Origin: Scatophagus argus
Taxonomy: Eukaryota > Chordata > Actinopteri > Scatophagidae
Assembly: GCF_020382885.2 (NCBI RefSeq)
Contig: NC_058503.1
Coordinates: 2,283,110 to 2,347,109 of the forward strand
Reading direction: 5' to 3'
DNA: 64,000 nt
Numbering within the stretch: the stretch's first letter is position 1; each line of letters starts with the position of its first letter. Of this stretch, positions 11,234 through 22,500 are shown in pieces. The translations under genes were made by a program, and so were the position numbers. Under the pieces are notes generated by a model. That model was not told the DNA's origin and made no database searches. It saw only the letters and a list, made by a program, of their open reading frames with translations.

Positions 11234-13430
11234 ACCTAAATAAAAATGATGTGTAATTCATAACCATGTTTGTTGCTTCTTTTGTGTGTCCTTAGCTGTT
11301 AAAATAACTAACAACCAACTAAATGTCAATTCACCCAAATTCACCCATACATAAATATAATTCCAGTTCAATGTAACTGGGTTTGTGGCTTTTTAGTCTC
11401 TTATATTTGTAGCTTTGGCCATTACTTCTATTATTAGATAATAATCAAAGTAACTGCAGAGATTTAACATAGCAGTACAGTTACAAAAGTTAGAAAAAGG
11501 CAAGAAACATGAATGTTCAGGCAATCAAGTTGTAAACAAACCAACAGCTTAATCAAAATAGTCCAATTTTTGATTTGGGATTAAGTGAGCAAAATTGTAA
11601 TGTCATTCAGACATCACCACATTCTGAGTGCTCAACAATTAACTTGGTAAGCACAGTTATTATAACCAATGAGACTGATATCCAAACAAATCAAGATTAG
11701 ATTCAAGTTGTGATAAACCATGATCATCCTTATATTTTGTATAATATTCCATTGCTATCTACAACTTATATCAGTCTTATACTCTGTATAGTACCTTTCA
11801 TACCGGTTCATGCAATTCAAAGAGTATTACACATGACTGACAAGCTGATAAGACAATACAAATGTATTTTACAACAACATTTAAACAGTTAAGAGCAATT
11901 CACAGGGTGAATAGCAATGGCATTAATTGAATAATAAACCAACAAAATTGCTCAAAACAGTAAAATAGATCAAATATTTGCCGAAATAAATAAAACGCAA
12001 TAATAAATAAACTTGAAGTCACTCTCAGTCAGCTGCTGAGGAGCCAACCCACAACCGAATCCTACTCATTGAAAGTGAAAATTAATTTGTGTATTGGACC
12101 TGTGATTTGGATGTGATCAAAAATTTACTGGGTTCATTCTTCGCCCATGCCACACCCTCCCACCAAGTTTTATAAAAATTGGGCCAGAGATGAGATGCTG
12201 GTGCTCTAGTTCAATATCTAGTCACAGTGAAAGCCATATATTTAACGTCTCCCATATGCAAGCAATGTTCTGTTTTGTATTATGTTAACAATACATCCTA
12301 TTACACCACTGCCTTTTGTAACTTAGATGGCTTAATTTAATAGAGGCTAAGATAAAAATAAAACCTCCTCCTGCTCTGCAGTCTAGAATTCCCTGTAGCT
12401 GTGGTTCAACCATCCACTGAGGTTGAGCTGCAGGAAGCTCCAGTTCCTGTACTACAGTGATCACCTGCACCTAAGATGTAGCTGTTACTGGTACCCGAGC
12501 TACACCCGTCACCAGTTCCCAAGCTGCAGCCGTGCTCTGTCTTGGCTAAGCTGCAGCAGTCACTCGATCTGTGGAAACAGTAGTGTATAGGGGTGTTTTA
12601 GGGTGCAAGCTCCTGATTCCCCAACTTCACCTGCTCCCTTGTCATTAACCCTGTCATTGGACTCCGGATGAGATGAAACCTGGACTTCAAGCAGCTTTTA
12701 GTTCTTTGTGTGTCCCTGCCTGCTTTAGTTAACTACAAACTTGGTCATTAACAGTGAACATTAACTTTAAACTGGCAGTGACATTACTCTTAAGAATGCC
12801 TTTAAAATTCAGAATGGTCACATGCAGCTTAGACAGTGTTAAGCTTTGATGAAGGGAACAGTCAAGTGTGGCCTATGTAAAATTAAGTTTTAGAGTGTCA
12901 CAACGAATGACAAATTGCGCATATTAATTTCTCCTAAACGTGAGTTCTGATGTTTTCCAACAAGTTGACTTATTATTAAGTAATGGCAACATCTATATAT
13001 ATATGGGAAACTCTGTGTATTCATGGGACAAAAGCATACAGCTCTGTGTAAGTGAAGTTCTCTCTGATGTTACATGTACATGTTACAAATAATAAATTGT
13101 ATATTCTGTAATAAATAGAAACAATGGTGAGTATGCTACCGTAGAAGCTGATCACATGTACTATAGTGGGTGTAAATTCAGCACATTTCCCCAATATTAA
13201 TTCCATATTTCATCTGTACAACATAATTCACTCTCATGCAACACTCACAATTCAGTTGTGGACACCAGAAAACTACTTCATTAGGGCATCAAAGCCTAAG
13301 CATCTGTAAATCACTCATTTTTTCAGATTTTTCTGTCACATGGGAATGCTTTGGTAACCTCTATTTCACCTATTGCTGCCAGCAACATTTGTGACTATTC
13401 ACGTGCATAATGTATTTCAGTAAATACTCA
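11234..13430. other. Spacer
   Basis: AT-rich spacer with the poly(A) signal of the upstream gene at 11239-11244. At about 12360-12570 is a GC-richer stretch with degenerate repeats of GAGCTGCAG/AAGCTGCAG (see findings). Otherwise nothing is recognised. Confidence 0.5.
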
Positions 13431-13772
13431 TCCATCCATCCATTTTCTATACCGCTTATCCGTCAGGGTTGCGGGGGGTCTGGAGCCTATCCCAGCTAAC
13501 TATGGGTGAGAGGCGGGGTACACCCTGGACTGGTCGCCAGTCAATCGCAGGGCTGACACACAAAGACAGACAATCATACACTCTCACACTCACACCTAGG
13601 GGCAATGTATAGTGTATAATGTAGTAGCCAATTAACCTAATGTGCATGTTTTTGGGATTGTGGGAGGAAGTCGGAGTACCCGGAGAAAACCCACACAGGG
13701 ACAGGGAGAACATGCAAACTCCATGCAGAAGGGCTCAGACTGGGATCCGAACCTGGAACCCTCTTGCTACTT
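13431..13772 (-). repeat. tRNA-derived SINE, 5'-truncated (V-SINE-like)
   Basis: Read on the minus strand it ends in the ATCC-repeat tail (CATCCATCCATCC, TTTTCTATACCGCTTATCC on the plus strand). It carries the conserved central TGTGGGAGGAAG...CCCGGAGAAAACCC block. It keeps a B-box-like GGATCCGAACCTGG but lacks the A-box head. A short extra piece sits at about 13603-13624. The V-SINE name is from memory of the family core; the SINE call rests on the other copies, which have an intact tRNA-like head. Confidence 0.8.
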
Positions 13773-14323
13773 CCAGCTACAACTTGATGCTGGAATTCTC
13801 CACATTTAAAGAAGATGATGTTAAGAATTTGTTACCCTCTGCACAAAATTATTATTGTTCAATCTACTAAACTTTGATAAAGGACAGAAACCCTATCAGT
13901 CAACAAAATGCCATACCTTTCCCATTGTATGCCACAGTGCAGTTCTGATGGGCTAGTGTCACCATTTTATATTCTCCTAGAGTACAAACATTGTAATGTT
14001 GATCAACTGTTCTGAATGTCAGCCGTTTTGAAATTCTAGTACTTCCTCCAAATTACATCAGACTAATATGTTTTTACTTGTCAACAAATTGGAAGACTTC
14101 ATGACAAATTGGTTAAATTATTATGAAAAAAGTAGAATTAAAGCTGAAAATATTTTTTCAGTAAAAGGTATAAATACAGTTGTATTACCTTTTTTTTTCA
14201 TTTACTCAAAATAAATCCCTTGTATACCACCTCTTTACCTCAGCTTTAGGTTGTAGTTGTGTGAATTTCAGTTCACTCAGTAATAAGTAATGGCAGAATT
14301 CATTTAAAAGAGAATCACTAGAT
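13773..14323. other. Spacer between convergent genes
   Basis: AT-rich sequence between the plus-strand gene ending at 11233 and the minus-strand gene ending at 14358. Nothing was recognised. Confidence 0.5.
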
Positions 14324-14357
14324 TTTATTTAAAATCTTGGTTTTATACACTGGGGCA

Positions 14358-15103
14358 CTAATAACAGGAATCCATGATGCGCCTCATGCTCATGAACCTC
14401 ATTCCGCTGTATCCCATGTCCCTGAAGCTCCTGTACTCTCCAGGCCTCAGGTACATCATCCTGCCTCTGTAGTGGGGCTGCTCATACATCAGCCAGTGGC
14501 CGTCCATCACGTGGCAGGACTGGCAGTCAGACATGTGGTAACGGTCCATCATGTTGTCGCAGTCGTCCATCAGCTCATGCATCTGACCACCGAAGTTCTC
14601 CCTCTCATAGATCCTCATCCTGAACTGGCCTCTGTGCTGTAAATTGAAATGAACGAAAAATCTGTGAAATCCTTCCCAAAATGCTGTGATAATTATGCTT
14701 TCACCAGGTTAAATATTTTTTTCATATATCTAAGGCATCATTTCAGATGGACAGGAAAAAGTGAGTTACTGTACCATGGGGATCATACGGCAAGACCTGA
14801 TGCAATCACTCATGCCCATACGCTGGTAGTCAGAATACTCTCCCCTCCTGACAAAGAACTGATTTCCCATGTAGTTAGTGCGGTCATAGACCATGAAGCA
14901 GCCGCTCTCCACCCTGCAGGAGTGGCACCTGCTCAGGTAGGAGGACATGTCAGCACAGTCGCTGCTGGTCTCATAGGAACGACCCTGGAAGTTCCTGTCC
15001 TCGTAGAAGATGATCTGAAAAAAAAAAGGAAACCATTATGTTGATATCACAGCACATCACAGATCCTATAAAACACAATGATTTTTGTACGCACCTTGCC
15101 CAT
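14358..15103 (-). CDS. crygm: Gamma-crystallin M, Met-rich (3 exons, minus strand)
   Basis: Exons in gene order are 15095-15103 (MGK), 14775-15014 and 14358-14636. An in-frame upstream ATG at 15107-15109 would give MTMGK and is probably the first AUG of the mRNA. The protein has 175 (or 177) residues. Exon 2 has the [16 protein letters not shown] type of first motif and is one codon short (QRMGMSDC). It carries Thr in DRTNYMG, where its sisters have Pro. Exon 3 ends [14 protein letters not shown]. One Trp remains (GHWLMYE). AATAAA lies at 14324-14329 on the minus strand. It is the first gene of the inverted block, tail to tail with the gene at 10446-11233. Confidence 0.94.
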
Positions 15104-15172
15104 GGTCATGGCTACAGTTACAACTGTTTTGGCTCAAAATGACTGCACAGTTTTCTTGATGTCCCCCTGTTG

Positions 15173-15236
15173 CTTTTATACCTGACCTCGCACCCAAAGG
15201 ATACATGACCCCATTGTTCAAATTCCTGACAGAGCA
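15173..15236 (-). promoter_or_regulatory. Promoter: TATA, SOX-like and Maf-like sites
   Basis: On the minus strand TATAAAAG is at 15173-15180, 70 bp before the start codon. AACAATG (SOX core) is at 15212-15218 and TGCTCTGTCAGG, a degenerate Maf palindrome, is at 15225-15236. The same order recurs before the other minus-strand genes. Confidence 0.7.
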
Positions 15237-15239
15237 ACA

Positions 15240-17940
15240 TGGAGCAGAGGCCCCGTGTATAGTTCAATTCAAAGGGACCTTCAACAGATCGTGATTTGCG
15301 GTGGTTGCATTTGTGAGAAGAGGCCCCGCTTTGTATTGTTTTTGCTGCTGAATGACAGAGACCATGTTTTCCACAAACATACCTTTCTTTGAAGGGTCTA
15401 TTAAATGAATTATCTCTGATCTTTTATGTCTTTAAAATATTTATTTATAGAATAATAGCATGCAGAGTTTAGATTTTTTTATCTATTTTAATATTACCAT
15501 ATACTATAATGAAAACTATACTACACATAAAACCAGGGGTCTTGTATAGAGAGTAGAGAGTACTTTAGAAGTATGATAATATGGAGTACAACCAAAATGT
15601 GTCCAAACAGCTCAACAATTTCTTCACAGCAAAACATTTCTTGGGGGAAAAACAGCACAAATAGCCCCTTATCATTGTGAGAGGGGGAAAAAAATAGCTT
15701 TACTTTCAATCTTTCAAATTTGGCATAAAATTGATCAGATAAACTATATCATTCTGTTTCTAGTGTTAAACTCTTTTTCATTATTTTTACTCACAATTTG
15801 AACTGATATCAATGAAGAGAGTATGCATATCAATAAATATTTGTGTTTATTTCTTTAACCTCTTAGCAAGTTTTGAAGTAACCACTTGACTCTTCTTTAC
15901 TTTAGATGAAATCAATAAATTTTGATTATAAAACCGATAAACAATTGAGACCTCAGAAAATGTTTGCGCTGGTTCGTCTTCATCTTCACAAGTAATACCG
16001 ACAAATGTGTCAGAAAATGAGTTTGAGAAAGTTGGAGTTTGGAATTTGTTTCTCTGCTGTACTATAATAGCTTGCATTAAAACAAACATTGACTTCAGTT
16101 CACAAAGGACTTGTAAGGTATAGAATGTTACTTTGTAATTTGAAAGGTTATGACACAAATTTGTACAGGAACAGAAGTCTGATGATACAACTGTAAAATC
16201 AGATTTTTTATCATATAGGAGATCCCACTGCAGTGATTTGACCATGAAATTATGAATCATGCTGTCTCTTAATAATGCTACCTGCTAACAATACCAACTT
16301 TCCAATTAAGGACTTTATGCCTTTATGACTTCATGTCTTGGGCAGATTAGCAAAGTCATATTAAAAAGTGGAGATAATGGCAGAAGAATTGCTGTTTATA
16401 ATAAGCAGTTTCTGGTTCATTAATTAGATAGCTAAACTTAATTTTCTTTTATTTGTATTAGATAAATAACTCATTAAGCATTGGTTGGGTGATTTCACAC
16501 TGTAACTGATCTTGACGGCATCTGCAGTTGACTTTTCAGGCGAATCATAGGGACTGCAGGATTTAGGACAAACCAATAGACTGATGTCATTATATGCCTA
16601 TGCTGATTGAATGAATTACTTCAAATGGCTCTTACTTGTGTGATGTATTGTAAATCACACAACATGAGTTATAGCTAGCAACATGGCAGATGGGGAGCTT
16701 GTGCCAAAAATCAAGCTTTAATACAATATAGTGTTTTAACACACTCAATGCAGTCTACAGGGCATTGTGATTCTGATTAAATTGATTATTATTTTCTTAC
16801 CAGATCACCCACCTCCGGTTAATAATAGCCTTTATTTTCGATCTTGCCACCCTCTGGACCGGAGTGTGTTACCTACTCAGGATTGCATGTGATTGGGGAA
16901 AACCCTGAAAGCCATGAGACGTAATCACATGTCTTATCTGGATAATAAATGGAGGTGTAACAATAGTATATGAATGTGTGCACTGGAAACACTTAACACT
17001 AGAATACACATAAAAGTTGTTACTATGTGAAGAAACGAGCGAAGAATCAATCAGGAATGACCTAATAATTGAAACATTAATCAGTAATTTCTGAATAACC
17101 ATGATTCAAGGATAATTGTGAGTTACTGCAGAACAGACTGTGAATTACTGTATTAACGAATCACTAGTGAATTATTAGTTCATCATTTTTTTGTGGCTGG
17201 GGTATTTATGCCTTTCTCTTTTTTCTAAATATACTTCGGTCATTATATTCACACCACAATATAATATTATTCACATCTATATTATATTCTTCAGCATTAG
17301 TGATGCTGACGCCTTCAAAGTAAATGTCCGCTCCTGTGCTACAGGCACCGGCATAGCTCCCACAGCTGGAACTCTGCCTGTCAGGACCACCCTGTAGCCA
17401 TTGTCTGCTCTGATGTCCCAGCTCAGCCGATGCCTGCTGTCTGCCCTCGGCTTGGAGTGATGAGACTTAAAAAATCAACAGTCAGAGAGGTGTGTGTGTG
17501 TGTGACTTGGCCGGATGAACAAGATCTGCCTTGTCTGTGAACATTGCCACTTGGGTCACACCAGACAGATTTCCATTGCCAGTGGCGGTTGTTTAAGAAT
17601 GAAGACAACAACTTGCATGATCCCATGCTGCCTATGTCTTCTGTTTTAATTATAAAGCTTTTCACATGCATTTCTTGTTTACCATACATTTAGTTTAATT
17701 CACAGAAAAGACATGGAGATGTTTTCCACCTTATATTTTTTTGGTGAAAATATGAGGTTGTAAACAATAACATTTAAGGTTGATACTAAAGTAGAGGACC
17801 ATGGATCTGATCAATGAGCAACAATGCTCTTCTAGATTCTTCATTTTCCATCATGTTTTGAAAATTTGTATTCAAATGATACAGTATACAAATACGATAA
17901 ATGAAAATACCCGACATGCCATGTTGAATATGAAATGTCT
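15240..17940. other. Spacer of 2.7 kb with two unassigned coding-like pieces
   Basis: AT-rich spacer. It contains an unrecognised minus-strand open frame of 137 codons (15847-16260) and a GC-richer block at 17290-17470 with a possible fragment of a Cys-rich domain (see findings). A short (GT)n run lies at about 17490-17504. No crystallin exon is present. Confidence 0.5.
15847..16260 (-). other. Unrecognised 137-codon open frame
   Basis: This is the longest open frame outside crystallins and transposon fragments. It contains an acidic run CEDEDEPAQTF and a basic end SKLAKRLKK. I see no signal peptide, membrane segment or known motif, and no crystallin-like promoter. It may be a decayed retrocopy, an exon of an unknown gene, or chance in AT-rich DNA. 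I assign no function. Confidence 0.2.
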
Positions 17941-17979
17941 TTTATTCCTGAGGTCATATGTTTGTGTCAGATCAATTTG

Positions 17980-18837
17980 TTAACAGGAGTCAGTAATGCG
18001 TCTGATTGAGCTGAATCTCATGCTATCGTATCCCAAGTCCCTGAAGCTCCTGTACTCTCCAGGCCTCAGGTACATCATCCTGCCTCTGTAGTGGGGCTGC
18101 TCATACATCAGCCAGTGGCCGTCCATCACGTTGCAGGACCGGCAGTCAGACAGGTGGTAGCGGTCCATGATGTTGTCACAGTCGTCCATCAGCTCATGCA
18201 TCTGACCACCAAAGTTCTCCATCTCATAGATCCTTATTTTATAGGATCCTTTGTGCTGTTAATAGACATTGTGAATATATAGTGATTAGTCATTTGATGG
18301 AAGCTCCTGTTAGTGGTCATATGAGATAAGCATTTTGTATTTTGATATGTATTTCTTGCCATCTGAGTGTCATACCATGGGAATCATACGACAGGATCTG
18401 ATGCAGTCACCAAAACCCATCATACGCTGGTAGTCAGAATACTCCCCTCTCCTCAGGAAGTATTGTTGACCCATGTAGTTTGGGCGGTCGTAGATCATGA
18501 AACAGCCGCTCTCCACCCTGCAGGAGTGGCACCTGCTCAGGTAGGAGGACATGTCAGCGCAGTCGCTGCTGGTCTCATAGGAACGACCCTGGAAGTTCCT
18601 GTCCTCGTAGAAGATGATCTAGAGTCCAGCAGAGCGTTTGTGACACATGTAAACAGCTATCATAATGGAATCATTATTTTAGTGTTGTAGTAGTGCTAGA
18701 AGAATGCAACCATGTAGCCTCTTTTGCACAATACACTATATAAATGCAATAAAGCAATGATAAGAACCGGCCGTGTGCAAACAGAAACACAGTAAATCAT
18801 AGTAAAGTATCTATTATAAACTTACCTTGCCATGCAT
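17980..18837 (-). CDS. crygm: Gamma-crystallin M, Met-rich (3 exons, minus strand)
   Basis: Exons in gene order are 18826-18837 (MHGK, GTAAGT donor), 18376-18618 and 17980-18255, giving 176 residues. Exon 1 has one extra codon (His) compared with the usual MGK. Exon 2 is of the ETSSDC type with [20 protein letters not shown] and ends RSCRMIPM. Its acceptor (GACTCTAG) has a poor pyrimidine tract. Exon 3 opens [17 protein letters not shown], so the usual Met-Arg is Ile-Arg and ERENF is EMENF. It closes [15 protein letters not shown]. It is less Met-rich at its C-terminus than the sisters. AATAAA (minus) is at 17941-17946. Confidence 0.94.
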
Positions 18838-18890
18838 GGTGGCTGATACAGTGAGTGATGCTATAGCAATCCTATCCTGAATTTAAGCCT

Positions 18891-18955
18891 TTTTTATACC
18901 TAACGTGACATCCAAACAATCAATGGCACTATTGTATGGAAGCCATGAGTCAGCA
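18891..18955 (-). promoter_or_regulatory. Promoter: TATA, SOX-like and strong Maf-like site
   Basis: On the minus strand TATAAAAA is at 18891-18898, ACAAT at 18931-18935 and TGCTGACTCA at 18946-18955. The last is close to the palindromic TRE-type Maf element TGCTGACTCAGCA and is the best Maf match in the array. Confidence 0.72.
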
Positions 18956-20078
18956 TGAGCATGCAATGTTAGCCCTTCTGTTTGTGAATGCTGATGGGAA
19001 AGGGTTATTATGTTTTCTCTCACAAACACTATCATTCTAGATCAAATGGTTTCTGTCTCTTTCATTTACATTTTGGATTCCTTTTAATATTATCAATATG
19101 ATTCAGCTCTTAAAAGTAACAAGCTGAAAAGGTAAGATAGAAACTACGTCTGATTTATCTTTAAGGCAGAATGTGAATCTTCTTTGTTGCCAGCCTCACG
19201 CTGTAAACTACGTCAAACAAAAAGGCCTTGCAAGACACAGTCTCAGGTGCAAGAGGAGTTTGCAGTATTTTAAAGGCCAGCACAAATTCTGCAAAGACTG
19301 CAACAAACACCTGTTTGCTTTATGATCACATTCAAAAGTATATTCAATAGATAGTCATTTATATATATATATATATATATATACATATATCTATATATTA
19401 GATGGAGAGTGTTTATGAATCTTAAGTAGATACCTCATATACTCTTTATGGATGTAACCTGTTGTGTGAATTGTATTTATTGTATTTTATGGTGCTGTTA
19501 CTAACATAAAGAGACTTTGACTTGGTTCGCTCTAAATAAAATAATAGTAGTGAATACTGAATAGTATTGGACACAGCCCAACTCTGTCCAGAACTAACAA
19601 CTACTGCTCTGAGGTCAGAGCTAAGAATCTCACAAATGTCATTTTTTTATATGCAAAACAGAGATGGAATTCATAATCTAAATGTCCACAAAATTAACAA
19701 CTAACTCGATTCCGCTGCAATCTAATTCTGATTTGCTTAATCATGATTTATGTAAACAAATTTCATAGTTTTTTCTGTTGCAGAATGTATGTATTTAAAG
19801 GGTTTTTTTTTTTTAAAGAAAGTTTCTTTAATCTTCAGTGTTTATGTGATAATGTACATTTTACAGTGTGTTGTATCTATGAAGTCATATTTTTAAAAAT
19901 AATTTTCATGAACAGTTACACAAAACTAGTTTCTAATCCTTTGTTCGGACACCTCATTATTATTTTTGTTATTATTATTATTGTTATTCATGTATTCAAT
20001 GTACTCCAATAAAATCATTTCTACAAACATGACAGAACAAAAAAGTCACAGGTTCAAGCTTTTGTTTTGTCATTCATT
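18956..20078. other. Spacer
   Basis: AT-rich spacer with a (TA)n run at 19360-19396. No gene or named repeat was recognised. Confidence 0.5.
19360..19396. repeat. (TA)n microsatellite
   Basis: About 37 bp of nearly pure TA with one CA and one CT interruption towards the right end. Confidence 0.9.
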
Positions 20079-20099
20079 TTTATTTCAAAATGAAATTGT

Positions 20100-20884
20100 C
20101 TAGCACATGTCCATGATACGCCTCATGCTCATGAACCTCATGCCGCTGTATCCCATGTCCCTGAAGCTCCTGTACTCTCCAGGCCTCAGGTACATCATCC
20201 TGCCTCTGTAGTGGGGCTGCTCGTACATCAGCCAGTGGCCGTCCATCACATTGCAGGACATGCAGTCGGACATACGGTAACGGTCCATGATGTTGTCACA
20301 GTCGTCCATCAGCTCATGCATCTGACCACCAAAGTTCTCCCTCTCATAGATCCTCATTCTGAACTGGCCTCTGTGCTATTTTTGGAAAAAATAAAAACAA
20401 ATCAGTGTTTTAGTATCAAGATTTATGGTCAACCTTAATAAAACTGTTAACTGCTATGACAGATGCTGTTTTATACCTACCATGGGGATCATACGGCAAG
20501 ACCTGATGCCACCGCTCCATCCCATCATGCTCATGTAGTCAGCGTACTCGCCCCTCCTCATGAAGTACTGGTTTCCCATGTAGTTGGGACGGTCGTAGAC
20601 CATGAAACAGCCGCTCTCCACCCTGCAGGAGTGGCACCTGCTCAGGTAGGAGGACATGTCAGCGCAGTCGCTCATGCACTCATAGGAGCGACCCTGGAAG
20701 TTCCTGTCCTCGTAGAAGATGATCTGGGAAAACAAGGGATAAATTAGTTGACAAAAAAACATAGACCTAATTTGACCTCACAAGTCTGGATACTGGATAT
20801 TCTGTGTAAATAACAATATTAATTTGTAATTTGTGTTTAAAATTACAAGCTTACCTTGCCCATGCTCATGTCAGTGGTGGTCAT
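20100..20884 (-). CDS. crygm: Gamma-crystallin M, Met-rich (3 exons, possible N-terminal extension)
   Basis: Exons in gene order are 20855-20884 ([10 protein letters not shown] if the first AUG is used; MGK from 20863), 20481-20723 and 20100-20375, giving 182 or 175 residues. No ATG occurs between the TATA box and 20884, so the longer start is favoured. Met is about 15% of residues. Exon 2 has [16 protein letters not shown] and ends [16 protein letters not shown]. Here a new Trp appears and the usual Asp-Cys is replaced by Gly-Gly; only the gene at 36978-37716 shares this. Exon 3 ends [19 protein letters not shown] (minus) is at 20079-20084. Intron 2 shares sequence with the genes at 26.5, 30.3 and 37 kb. 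Confidence 0.95.
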
Positions 20885-20953
20885 ACTTGTAGGTGAGCTG
20901 CTGCTGTTGCCACTGCTACTGCTGCACTGCTGTCCTGTTTGGTTTAACCCTTG

Positions 20954-21017
20954 CTTTTATACCTGACCAACCCAACAGACTCAGTGGGCCCCCATTATTT
21001 AAATCCCTGACCCAGCA
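20954..21017 (-). promoter_or_regulatory. Promoter: TATA and Maf-like site
   Basis: On the minus strand TATAAAAG is at 20954-20961 and TGCTGGGTCAGG, a degenerate Maf palindrome, is at 21006-21017. Between them an AATAATGG replaces the SOX-like AACAATGG of the sister genes. Confidence 0.7.
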
Positions 21018-22500
21018 ACATGGTATAGAGCGCTGTGCAGACCAGTGTTACTGTGTTATATAATCACATGACTGGGCCCTCGAAGACCTCCTTTTCACCA
21101 GCAAACACAAAGCCTGTTTCAGTGTGTTACCTATGCTGTTCCAGAGGCCATTCAATTGAAGTTACTTTAACAATCTGAATTGATTATTACTTGCAATACT
21201 ATTAATACTTGTTATACTTCAAGATGAACTTTAATGAACATTTGATAACAATTTATTGCACGCTTGTGAATTTGATTTGGACTTTATTATGAAAAACAGT
21301 TAGAGCTGAAGTAGACAATAATTTATCAAACTTAGTCAAAGACTGAAAACATACAGTAGTCTAAGACAAAGACCGACCTAAAATGATTAAATTATAGTAC
21401 ACTCAATATGCTAGTGCATTTTTTTGCTATTGAAAATCAGTTAGCAGTGCTTACTTTAGTTTTACTATTGTTTGCATGTTTCTGATATTAATGTCACTAG
21501 ATAGGTGAGATGAGGTACTGTTTACCATTTACATATTCCAAATAAATGGCATTTTGCATTTTCTTAACTGTTGTAACAAAAAAGTAATCAACTGAGACCT
21601 CAGACTGTAGTAAAAGTTGAAAAGTGAGTAAGTAAAAGAGCAAGTGTTGTGTATGTGTATCTGTATCTGTGTGTGTATGTCCCATCCAAATTGAAAGTAC
21701 AATTTATAAGATATGGCCAGAATTTTATTTTAAAATATTCAATAAATGAACACTATCAACAAAATGTGAGGAAACAGAGATTATATTATGTCAGTGATAT
21801 GGATGTATTAAATCACTCCCCTACCTTCAGGCCTCACTCAATAGCCACTCCTCTGAAACAAATAAACATGCACTGCCTGACTACACTGACTAGCTCCAGA
21901 CAGGAGATATATGTGAGGGGAGTTCAACAGGCTCTCTTATCCTTTTAAGGCTAACACATGCATGAATAAACAACTCTGTTAAATGTCACAGTCATACTTT
22001 ATTCTGAAAACGTGGGTTTTTTGCCAACTGTGTCAGCAGCTAACGGTCTGTTGCAACTGCAGCTGCATTTGTTCTTCGGCTCAGAACTGTTTGAGTGAAT
22101 ATAAACAATCCATGACAATATCCAACCTAAAACTAACGTTTAGGTTGTTTATGATGTTTCTTGCACTCGCAATGTCAGATGGCAGTGTCAGATGGCAGCA
22201 TTAATAATTACAGTCACATTTTCCCACCTGGCTACATTTTCCACCCTGCTTAAAGGCAATGTCCTTGTTTGACTTGACTGGCACATTTAGTTTCATTTAC
22301 TGCTTCTCTGTATAACACATCACCCATATTAGCCAACAACTGAGACAGCGCAATATCAAAACTTAATGTGATAGCATTACCTGCTGACATGGGGATGGGA
22401 TGTGGGTTTGAGTGCATGTTAACATTGCTATCTGGCTCTGGAGAGGTGCAGGAGTGGGTGCAATATCCTTGATGTCTCTAGTAGGTCCACTTTAAGTCAT
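21018..22500. other. Spacer
   Basis: AT-rich spacer with no supported gene. It runs into the retrotransposon mosaic at 22.5-26 kb. Confidence 0.45.

Noticed and set aside
12404-12420. AACCATCCACTG shared with the 5' UTR of the gene at 10446
   Set aside because: The match is only about 12 bases and no exon or TATA box follows, so chance is likely.
14337-14642. Long His- and Val-rich open frames opposite the gammaM exons (also at 18367-18690, 20463-20747, 26481-26795, 26900-27187, 30700-30990, 36972-37319, 44457-44972, 46788-47183)
   Set aside because: They are mirror images of Met-rich exons: ATG codons read as CAT (His) on the other strand, and stops are rare there by composition. They run through splice sites and have no promoter or own start context.
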